From an uncultured Pseudomonadota bacterium (GTDB taxonomy: Bacteria; Pseudomonadota; Gammaproteobacteria; Burkholderiales; Rhodocyclaceae): a stretch of 64,000 nucleotides of DNA. The position numbers were made by a program, and so were the translations under genes. Below the pieces are notes generated by a model. The model searched no databases. It was not told the origin of the DNA and was given only the letters and a program-made list of their open reading frames with translations. Below, one piece after another: positions 57,058-64,000 of the stretch. Numbering within the stretch: position 1 is the first letter of the stretch; each line of letters begins with the position of its first letter. The stretch is taken from positions 1-64,000 of the forward strand of contig CAJBDJ010000072.1 in NCBI GenBank assembly GCA_903951825.1. The letters run 5' to 3'.

Positions 57058-58605
57058 TCAAGGCTGAGTTTGACGCCGATAGCGTCCGACTTCGTAATTG
57101 CTCGCCTGCTCAAGCCGAGCCACCGGATGCAGCAAAAAATGCTGCCCGTCGTGCTGGTAATCGAGGCTCTCGCCCAAATCGAAGGCATGTAACGGTAAAA
57201 CCACACGCACTTCGCCGGGCGGATTGCCATCTTCAAGAACCAGCGCCATGAGCGTCGACGCAGCAACATAGCTCGACGCGACCCGCGGCCGGCATTTGAC
57301 TGCCGTCACCTTGGTCGCCAGCGTCTGGATACCGACCCGTGCATCGTTATCCGATGCACGACCGTAGCGCCTGACCACACCAAGCAACCAGTTTTCGCCG
57401 CCTTCCGGTTGCATGGCCAGCAAGGCGCCAATCTGCAACCAGTCGCCCGGCAAATTGGAAAGCAGGGCACCGAAACCACCGCGGCTGACATTTTCAACGA
57501 CCCAGGTTTCATTCTCCGCCACCCCGGCGGGCTCGGCCAGTTGGCTTGAGAACACCTTGAATGCGTTGCTCAAGCCATTGAGGATCAACATGCGATTTCT
57601 AACCCGATGTCGATCAAATGTCCGTTGCGGCGGTATCGCCGCCAGATAGGCCGCCAGGTGGCGCAAGACGGGAATCAGCACTTTCGGCACGAAAGGCCCG
57701 CCGAGGGCGATATCGGCAGGAAAATCGTCGCCCCGCTCAAGGCCTTTGAGCAGCGCCTCAAATTGTCGGCAGGCGCCAGCCGGCTTGAAAAAACGCTGTG
57801 ACGAACGCGCCTCGCGCGGCATCCGCGCGAGGCGCTGCGGCGGTTGCGACGCAAGCAGATCGACCCAGTACACGCTATCAACATGCGCCTCACTGGTAAA
57901 TGAAAAACTGCCCGCGTAATGCTCGATCAAGCGCTCTGCCAATTCGATTTCATGTGCCAACAAACTGTCCATCGAGGCAGCCTGAAAGGCCACCGCCTTG
58001 ATGTATTCAGCCTGCGGACTGCTAGTTGCCGAACGTGCCCGATGCGCCACGGCCTTGCCGGCAACGCCATGTTCTTCAGCGCAAAGCAAGGCCGCTCCCA
58101 TACGCGTCCACAGCGTCGCCGGCAATGGGCCGTTGTGAAAGTGCTCCCATTTGAGCAAGGCGGCCAGGGCGCCAATCAAGCGGGTGAGCAAGACCGGAAG
58201 CGCGCGTCGGGTGACTTCGCCGGCCTTGTCTTTTTGTCCAAGCAGCGGCAGGCAGCGCTCGTAGGCGTCGCTGATGTGCAGCCAGAATCCGTGATTGATC
58301 GCCCACAAGCGCTTTTTTTCGGCACGCCCGGCGCGCGCAGCATGAAGATAGTTGCCGGTCAGCCGGCGCAAATGCGGCTGTGCCGCATCATCAAGCTGGC
58401 GCAGGGTTTCAAATAAACGCTCACGGGGAAAATCTTCCGTATCGCGCAAGGAATCCAGCCAGCCAATGATTTCGTCGACCGCCCGAAAAGCATCGTCAGG
58501 GGAAATCGCCGCAATCGCCGCCTTCAGATCAGAAGCCGTCGCCAAGGGGTGTCCGGCATTTTTTTGGGTGAATATCTCGCCCAGGCTGCCTAATTTATCG
58601 AGCAC
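57058..58605 (-). CDS. PilZ-like domain protein of 515 residues
   Basis: Residues 1-300 are helical with no recognised domain. The C-terminal third has a PilZ-like pattern: RHRVR (332-336, RxxxR), then VENVSRGGFGALL (371-383, NxSxxG) and WLLGVVRRYGRASDNDARVGIQTL (406-429, as in PilZ barrels). Those two motifs bind cyclic di-GMP in PilZ proteins. This large, mostly helical family occurs in betaproteobacteria without a settled role. Upstream at 58606 to 58705 is thyA's start on the other strand. Confidence 0.7.
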   Translation of the reverse strand: MLDKLGSLGEIFTQKNAGHPLATASDLKAAIAAISPDDAFRAVDEIIGWLDSLRDTEDFPRERLFETLRQLDDAAQPHLRRLTGNYLHAARAGRAEKKRLWAINHGFWLHISDAYERCLPLLGQKDKAGEVTRRALPVLLTRLIGALAALLKWEHFHNGPLPATLWTRMGAALLCAEEHGVAGKAVAHRARSATSSPQAEYIKAVAFQAASMDSLLAHEIELAERLIEHYAGSFSFTSEAHVDSVYWVDLLASQPPQRLARMPREARSSQRFFKPAGACRQFEALLKGLERGDDFPADIALGGPFVPKVLIPVLRHLAAYLAAIPPQRTFDRHRVRNRMLILNGLSNAFKVFSSQLAEPAGVAENETWVVENVSRGGFGALLSNLPGDWLQIGALLAMQPEGGENWLLGVVRRYGRASDNDARVGIQTLATKVTAVKCRPRVASSYVAASTLMALVLEDGNPPGEVRVVLPLHAFDLGESLDYQHDGQHFLLHPVARLEQASNYEVGRYRRQTQP

Positions 58606-58705
58606 GATGACTCCAGTTCCACCATAAACCCCGAGAGTTTACCCGATCACCGGCTCGCCTCGCATGTAAAATCGGCGCCTCTCCCTGATTCGGCATTTAC
58701 GCTTT

Positions 58706-59521
58706 ATGCACCAATATCTCGCACTCATGCGCCACGTGCTTGACCACGGCGATGACAAGTCCGACCGCACCGGCACCGGCACCCGCTCCGTTTTTGGCTA
58801 CCAGATGCGTTTCGATCTTGCCCATGGATTTCCGATGGTGACGACCAAAAAACTGCACCTCAAGTCCATCGTTCATGAATTGCTCTGGTTTTTGCAGGGA
58901 GAAACGAATATCGCCTACCTGAAAGCCAATGGCGTTCGCATCTGGGACGAATGGGCCGATGAAAACGGCGACCTCGGCCCGGTATACGGCAAGCAATGGC
59001 GCCGCTGGGAAACCCCGGATGGGCGCCTGATCGACCAGATCGCAGAATTGGTGCACAACCTCAAAAACCATCCGGACTCCCGCCGCCACATCGTTTCGGC
59101 ATGGAATCCGGGCGACGTCGGGCAAATGGCGCTACCGCCCTGCCATTGCCTTTTCCAGTTCTATGTCACCCCTGCGCGCAACCCCGGAGAAGCGCCGAAA
59201 CTGAGTTGCCAGCTTTATCAGCGCAGTGCCGACATTTTCCTCGGCGTCCCTTTCAACATCGCCTCCTACGCACTGCTGACACTCATGCTGGCGCAGGTGT
59301 GCGGCTATCGGCCGGGCGAATTTGTACACACCTTCGGCGACGCCCACCTCTATTCCAATCATATGGAACAGGCTCGGTTGCAACTGTCGCGGACACCGCG
59401 CGCCTTGCCGACGATTATCATCAATCCTGCGGTCAACGACATCTTTGCCTTCAAATTCGACGATTTCCGCATCGACGGCTACGATCCGCACGCCCACATT
59501 GCAGCGCCGGTGGCGGTCTAA
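58706..59521 (+). CDS. thyA: Thymidylate synthase ThyA
   Basis: 271 residues with the classic ThyA motifs: [51 protein letters not shown], the nucleophile Cys in [13 protein letters not shown] and [12 protein letters not shown]. It methylates dUMP with methylene-tetrahydrofolate, whose source is GlyA in this window. 3 bases separate it from glk, so they may be co-transcribed. Confidence 0.97.
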   Translation: MHQYLALMRHVLDHGDDKSDRTGTGTRSVFGYQMRFDLAHGFPMVTTKKLHLKSIVHELLWFLQGETNIAYLKANGVRIWDEWADENGDLGPVYGKQWRRWETPDGRLIDQIAELVHNLKNHPDSRRHIVSAWNPGDVGQMALPPCHCLFQFYVTPARNPGEAPKLSCQLYQRSADIFLGVPFNIASYALLTLMLAQVCGYRPGEFVHTFGDAHLYSNHMEQARLQLSRTPRALPTIIINPAVNDIFAFKFDDFRIDGYDPHAHIAAPVAV

Positions 59522-59524
59522 ATC

Positions 59525-60487
59525 ATGATTCTCGGCGGCGACCTCGGCGGCACAAAAACTCTGCTCGCACTGGCTGATTTTCGCGATGGCCAATTGCAAA
59601 TTGCCTTTGAGCGGCGCTACGCCAGCCAGGATTACCCGACCTTCGACGCCCTGCTCGAAGATTTTCTCGCCGACGCGCCGCCGATTCGTGCCGCCTGTTT
59701 TGGCGTCGCCGGCCCGACCGATGGCCTGCAGGTCAAACTCACCTATCTGCCCTGGGAAATCTCCACCGCCCATCTGGCAAGCCGCTTCAAGCTGCGCGAC
59801 GTGCTGCTGGCCAATGACTTTGCGGCGGCCGCCAACGGCTTGCCGCTGCTTGCCCGACACCAGCTGAAAACGCTGCAAGCCGGGCAGCCGGTAAACATGG
59901 CGCCGCGCGTCATTCTCGGTGCCGGCACCGGACTCGGCGTCGCCGGAATGGTCTGGGCGGGCAACCGCTATTGCGTCATTCCCGGCGAAGGCGGACACAT
60001 CGGCCTGGCGCCACAAACGCCGGAGCAGGCCGAGTTATGGCGCTGGCTGTATGCAAGAAACGGGCGGGTAACAACCGAAGATGTCGTCTGCGGCGCCGGA
60101 CTGGCGAGAATTTATGCCTTTTTGGCTGGCCGCCCGCATCCCGACGACGACCCCGGCGCTCCCCACACCCCCGCCGAAATCGGCGGCCGGGCACTGAATA
60201 ACAGCGATCCGCTGGCGCAGCAGGCGGTTGAGTTGTGGTTTTCGGTTTACGGCGCATTTGCCGGCGACCTGGCGATTCAATGGCTGGCCTATGGCGGCGT
60301 TTATCTGGCCGGCGGCATGGCTGCCAAACTGATGCCGCATATCGGCTACGGCGCCTTCATGGAAGCCTTCAACGCCAAACGCGAACATCGCGCAGTCGCT
60401 GAAAAAATGCCGATTCATCTGGTTACCGATGAGCGTCTCGGACTCCTTGGCGCCCTCGCGCTGGCCGACCAGCGCGAGACAGATTAG
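59525..60487 (+). CDS. glk: Glucokinase
   Basis: 320 residues, bacterial glucokinase fold with N-terminal GGDLGGTKTLLALAD, VAGPTDGLQVKLTYLPW, LLANDFAAAANGLP, GAGTGLGVAGMVW and EGGHIGLAPQ. It phosphorylates glucose to glucose-6-phosphate. The last codons overlap the convergent glgB by 4 bases. Neighbours glgB and glgC suggest it feeds glycogen synthesis. Confidence 0.94.
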   Translation: MILGGDLGGTKTLLALADFRDGQLQIAFERRYASQDYPTFDALLEDFLADAPPIRAACFGVAGPTDGLQVKLTYLPWEISTAHLASRFKLRDVLLANDFAAAANGLPLLARHQLKTLQAGQPVNMAPRVILGAGTGLGVAGMVWAGNRYCVIPGEGGHIGLAPQTPEQAELWRWLYARNGRVTTEDVVCGAGLARIYAFLAGRPHPDDDPGAPHTPAEIGGRALNNSDPLAQQAVELWFSVYGAFAGDLAIQWLAYGGVYLAGGMAAKLMPHIGYGAFMEAFNAKREHRAVAEKMPIHLVTDERLGLLGALALADQRETD

Positions 60488-62367
60488 TCGAGCCGGGTGC
60501 CGGGCGCCCAGCGCAGCGCGACGGCGGCCAGCGGCGGGATCGTCAATTCAAGATTGGCCGGGCGGTTCATCCACTCGCCCGTCACCGCTTCCAGTCCGCC
60601 GACGTTGCCGATATTGCTGCCGCCATAGTAGGCAGAATCGCTATTGAGTAACTCGATGTAAGCGCCGGCTTGCGGCACGCCGAGACGATAAGCATGCTGC
60701 GGCACCGGCGTGAAATTCATCGCCACCACGACAAAACTGCCATCGCGCCCCCAACGCAACCAGGCAAGCACCGAATGTTCACTGTCGTGACAATCTATCC
60801 ACTCGAAACCCGACGCCTGAAAATCCTGCTGATGCAGCGCCGGCGTGTCGCGATAAAGGCGATTGAGATCGGCCGAAAGGCGCTGCAACCCGCGTTGCGC
60901 GGGATCGGCAAGAACGCTCCAATCGAGTTCGCGCGCCTCTGACCATTCACGGGACTGGCCGAACTCGCCGCCCATGAACATCAGTTTCTTGCCTGGCGAG
61001 AAGGTCTGCCAGGCAAGCAACAGACGCAAGTTGGCCTGGCGTTGCCAAGTATCGCCCGGCATTTTGCCGATCAGCGAGCCTTTTCCATGCACCACTTCGT
61101 CGTGCGAAAAGGGCAGGACATAATTTTCGCTGTAGGCATACACCTGGCCGAAAGTCAGTTCGTCATGATGCCAACGACGATAAATCGCATCGCGGTGAAA
61201 GTAGCGCAGGCTGTCATTCATCCAGCCCATGTTCCATTTCATCGAGAAGCCGAGGCCACCGATGTAGGTCGGCCGCGAAACCATCGGCCAGGCGGTGGAT
61301 TCTTCGGCAATCGTCAGGGCGCCGGGGAATTCGCCATGCACCATGCTGTTGAAGTGTTTGAGAAATTCAATCGCGTCGAGATTTTCGCGGCCGCCGAACT
61401 GGTTGGGTACCCACTCGCCGGGTCGCCGCGAGTAATCGAGGTAAAGCATCGAAGCGACGGCATCGACGCGAATGCCGTCGAAGTGGAACTCCGATAGCCA
61501 CCAGTGCGCCGAAGAGAGCAAAAAACTGCGAACTTCGTGGCGACCGTAATTAAAAATGTGCGTTCCCCAATCGGCATGGAGACCGAGGCGCGGATCTTCG
61601 TGTTCATAAAGCGCGGTGCCGTCGTATTTGGCCAGCGCCCAGTGATCCTGCGGAAAGTGGCCGGGCACCCAGTCGAGGAGAACGCCGAGGCCGGCTTGAT
61701 GACAAGCGTCGATAAAAGCACGCAAGTCGTCCGGCGAACCGTAGCGCGAGGTTGCGGCAAAGTAGCCGGTCGTCTGATACCCCCAGGACTCATCAAGCGG
61801 ATGCTCGGTAATCGGTAACAGTTCAAGGTGGGTATAGCCCTGGTCGACAGCATAGGGAATCAGGCGCTCGGCCAGTTCGCGCCACAAATAGGGGGTGTTG
61901 TCCGGGTGGCGCATCCACGAACCGGCATGGACTTCATAAATATTGACCGGCGCCTGCTGCCAATCCCAGGCGGCTCTCTTTTCCAGCCATGCCTGGTCAT
62001 TCCAGGCATACGCCGACGGTGCTACGACGTAGGCGGCAGAGCCGGGGCGCAACTCAAAACCGCGGCCGTAGGGATCGGCCTTGATGTGCACATGACCGCT
62101 GTCACGATGAGTGATTGCAAAGCGGTAAAGGCTGCCCGGCCGCGCTTCGTCAATGGTCGTCTCCCAGACTCCCGAGGCTCCCAGTGCGTGCATCCGGTGA
62201 GCGTCATCGCGCCAGCCGTTGAAATCGCCAATCACGCTGACCTGCGAGGCATTCGGTGCCCAAACCCGAAAAACGGTGCCGTTTTTCTCAATTTGGGCAC
62301 CAAGCAGGCGATAAGACTGAAAATTCTTGCCTTCGTTGAACAGATATAGCGCGTCTGATTGATGCAT
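60484..62367 (-). CDS. glgB: 1,4-alpha-glucan branching enzyme GlgB (short form)
   Basis: 627 residues: a CBM48 domain ([24 protein letters not shown]) followed by a GH13 barrel with DWVPGHFP, the nucleophile Asp in [19 protein letters not shown], the acid/base Glu in [10 protein letters not shown] and [11 protein letters not shown]. About 100 residues shorter than E. coli GlgB because the first N-terminal domain is missing. It makes alpha-1,6 branches in glycogen. Divergent from glgC with 75 bases between them. Confidence 0.96.
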   Translation of the reverse strand: MHQSDALYLFNEGKNFQSYRLLGAQIEKNGTVFRVWAPNASQVSVIGDFNGWRDDAHRMHALGASGVWETTIDEARPGSLYRFAITHRDSGHVHIKADPYGRGFELRPGSAAYVVAPSAYAWNDQAWLEKRAAWDWQQAPVNIYEVHAGSWMRHPDNTPYLWRELAERLIPYAVDQGYTHLELLPITEHPLDESWGYQTTGYFAATSRYGSPDDLRAFIDACHQAGLGVLLDWVPGHFPQDHWALAKYDGTALYEHEDPRLGLHADWGTHIFNYGRHEVRSFLLSSAHWWLSEFHFDGIRVDAVASMLYLDYSRRPGEWVPNQFGGRENLDAIEFLKHFNSMVHGEFPGALTIAEESTAWPMVSRPTYIGGLGFSMKWNMGWMNDSLRYFHRDAIYRRWHHDELTFGQVYAYSENYVLPFSHDEVVHGKGSLIGKMPGDTWQRQANLRLLLAWQTFSPGKKLMFMGGEFGQSREWSEARELDWSVLADPAQRGLQRLSADLNRLYRDTPALHQQDFQASGFEWIDCHDSEHSVLAWLRWGRDGSFVVVAMNFTPVPQHAYRLGVPQAGAYIELLNSDSAYYGGSNIGNVGGLEAVTGEWMNRPANLELTIPPLAAVALRWAPGTRLD

Positions 62368-62442
62368 TTTGATCCCCTAAAGCAGTATCATAAGTTAAAT
62401 CTTATAAGTCATAACGACAATCAAAGTTCACGGAGAACACCC
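62368..62442. promoter_or_regulatory. Divergent glgB/glgC intergenic region
   Basis: It contains an ATAAG-N6-CTTAT dyad (about 62390-62405) and AT-rich sequence. Minus-strand TATGAT is a fair -10 for glgB, but a -35 is not clear. Both start codons flank this gap, so promoters for both must lie here or overlap the genes. Confidence 0.35.
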
Positions 62443-63765
62443 ATGGTCACCAGCACTCCCTGCCCGCAGCAAGCCGACTGCGACATGCGCGAACCGGCCG
62501 ACATGCGCTTCATCAGTCAGCTGACACGGAATACGTTTGCGATCATTCTCGCCGGTGGCCGCGGCACGCGCCTGAAACAGCTGACCGATTTTCGCGCCAA
62601 ACCCGCCGTACCCTTTGCCGGCAAGTTTCGCATCCTTGATTTCGCCCTCTCCAACTGCGTTAATTCGGGCATTCGCAAAATCGGCGTCGCCACGCAATAC
62701 AAGGCGCACAGCCTGATTCGCCACATTCAGCGTGGCTGGAGCTTTCTCGACGGGCGTTTTGACGAGTTCATCCAGTTGCTCCCGGCGCAGCAACAAATTG
62801 ACGAAACCCAGTGGTATCAGGGCACTGCCGACGCCGTCTTCCAGAATCTGCACGTCCTGCGCCGCTATGCACCCGAACACGTCTTGGTCATTGCCGGCGA
62901 TCACATCTACAAGATGGACTACGGCCGGATGCTGGCTTTTCATGTGCGACACAAGGCCGACATGACTGTCGCCTGCATCGACGTACCGATTGATGAGGCG
63001 AGGGAGTTCGGCGTCATCGGCGTCGATGCTCAGGATCGCGTCATCAACTTCGTCGAGAAACCGCAAAATCCGCCGGCAATTCCCGGGGTGCCGGGTCGCG
63101 CACTGGCCTCGATGGGCATCTATATTTTCAATGCCAAATTTCTTTTCGAGCAACTCGAGCGCGACGCGCTGACTTCCGCTTCCAGCCGCGATTTTGGCAA
63201 GGACATCATCCCCTACATCATCTCCCGCTACCGCGTTTTCGCCCATCGCTTTGCCGACTCATGCGTTGGCAGCGACAATCACGAACCCTACTGGCGCGAT
63301 GTCGGGACGATCGATGCTTATTGGGAAGCCAATATGGAAATGACCAAGGTCACGCCGGAGCTCAATCTCTACGACAAGGACTGGCCGATCTGGACTTACC
63401 AGGAGCAGTTGCCGCCGGCCAAGTTCGTTTTCGACGATGAAGATCGCCGTGGCACGGCGGTCGACTCGCTGATTTCCGGCGGCTGCATCATCTCCGGTGC
63501 CAGTGTCAAAAGTTCGCTGCTGTTCTCCAGCGTGTACGTGCATAGTTGGGCGAGCGTCGCCAATTCAGTGATTCTGCCCGGCGTTGATGTCGGGCGTCAC
63601 GCCGTCCTCAACCGCTGCGTGGTCGACCGCCACTGCAAGATTCCGGAAGGCATGGTGATCGGCATCGACCCGGTCGAAGATGCCAAGCGCTTCTACGTCA
63701 GTCCCAAGGGAATTACGCTGGTAACCGCCGAAATGCTCGGTCAAGGCGCGGCGAAACTCCTCTGA
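62443..63765 (+). CDS. glgC: Glucose-1-phosphate adenylyltransferase GlgC
   Basis: 440 residues from ATG 62443 with CGGAGA upstream; an open extension upstream belongs to the divergent leader. Nucleotide-binding motif [28 protein letters not shown], then [24 protein letters not shown] and the left-handed beta-helix C-terminus ([19 protein letters not shown]). It makes ADP-glucose, the committed step for glycogen. It overlaps the GH57 gene by one base. Confidence 0.96.
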   Translation: MVTSTPCPQQADCDMREPADMRFISQLTRNTFAIILAGGRGTRLKQLTDFRAKPAVPFAGKFRILDFALSNCVNSGIRKIGVATQYKAHSLIRHIQRGWSFLDGRFDEFIQLLPAQQQIDETQWYQGTADAVFQNLHVLRRYAPEHVLVIAGDHIYKMDYGRMLAFHVRHKADMTVACIDVPIDEAREFGVIGVDAQDRVINFVEKPQNPPAIPGVPGRALASMGIYIFNAKFLFEQLERDALTSASSRDFGKDIIPYIISRYRVFAHRFADSCVGSDNHEPYWRDVGTIDAYWEANMEMTKVTPELNLYDKDWPIWTYQEQLPPAKFVFDDEDRRGTAVDSLISGGCIISGASVKSSLLFSSVYVHSWASVANSVILPGVDVGRHAVLNRCVVDRHCKIPEGMVIGIDPVEDAKRFYVSPKGITLVTAEMLGQGAAKLL

Positions 63766-64000
63766 TGGCCGATATCGCTTTTCTCTGGCACATGCACCAG
63801 CCGGACTATCGACATCCGGCGAGCGGCGAATTCATGCTGCCCTGGGTTTTTCTGCACAGCATCAAGGACTACACCGACATGGCGGCGCACCTTGAGCGCC
63901 ACCCCGCTGTTCGCTGCACGGTCAATTTCGTTCCGGTTCTGCTTGAGCAGATCGAAGACTACGTCGACCAGTTCGCCAGCGGCCAATGGCGTGACCCCCT
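63765..64000 (+). CDS. Glycoside hydrolase family 57, N-terminal part
   Basis: Starts at the ATG overlapping the glgC stop (TGATG) and runs off the right edge; 78 codons are visible. The beginning [18 protein letters not shown] with HMHQP and LPWVFLHSIKDYTDMA is the N-terminal GH57 catalytic-domain signature. Such enzymes act on alpha-glucans as amylase, glucanotransferase or branching enzyme. Activity cannot be assigned from the fragment. Confidence 0.9.
   Translation, partial: MADIAFLWHMHQPDYRHPASGEFMLPWVFLHSIKDYTDMAAHLERHPAVRCTVNFVPVLLEQIEDYVDQFASGQWRDP

Overview
The window looks like a chromosomal segment of a GC-rich betaproteobacterium, most likely of the Rhodocyclales (Dechloromonas/Azonexus/Accumulibacter-like). 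The main reason is the classic betaproteobacterial gene string mlaFEDACB - ABC exporter - ibaG - murA - hisGD...BHAFIE - hinT - tatABC, together with short-form HisG, TRAP transporters and a glycogen block. No rRNA, tRNA, CRISPR array or transposase was recognised. This is taxonomic inference from gene order and protein style; no database was searched.

Layout. 1-98: start of an exported protein (minus). 259-3396: three-gene envelope cassette (GT2, GT39/ArnT-like, PAP2 phosphatase). 3551-8725: a 1724-residue Ig-like repeat protein (minus) with four in-register 393-bp repeats, next to the 3' remnant of a class II glutamine amidotransferase (8979-9290). 9291-25071: on the minus strand the tat, hinT, his, csp, murA, ibaG, ABC exporter and mla genes; hisC alone is flipped to the plus strand. 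25180-38522: a MSHA/type IV pilus-like operon (sigma-54 activator, decayed mshM, mshL, N, E, G, I, J, K and two pseudopilin-like proteins, one of 859 residues). 38519-41434: minus-strand operon (ArsR-type regulator, rhodanese, glutaredoxin, secB, SH3 protein, gpsA). 41566-45626: envC, ctpA, an unknown protein, a MoeB/ThiF-like protein. 45523-49138: ribD, nrdR, glyA, a histidine phosphatase (minus). 49241-54426: TRAP transporter dctQM and dctP on opposite strands around a CoA-transferase and dps. 54529-58605: pmbA, darP, mogA, a PilZ-like protein. 58706-64000: thyA, glk, glgB, glgC and the start of a GH57 gene.

How the genes work together. The mla genes and the GT2/GT39/PAP2 cassette serve the outer membrane. 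The his genes cover the whole pathway except HisZ and the histidinol-phosphatase part of HisB. Tat exports folded proteins, and the TRAP binding protein in this window carries a twin-arginine signal. glk, glgB and glgC feed glucose into glycogen, with GH57 probably remodelling it. The ArsR-rhodanese-glutaredoxin trio looks like a sulfane-sulfur response.

Most unusual points: the pilus-like operon has no major pilin beside it but does have an oversized pseudopilin and a decayed ATPase; the Ig-repeat protein sits at what looks like a rearrangement scar (gene remnant plus a 26-bp near-copy of the pap2 start); hisC is inverted in place; and the ArsR protein has a Cys35/Cys101 pair spaced as in BigR/SqrR persulfide sensors, with a dyad over its own -10 box.
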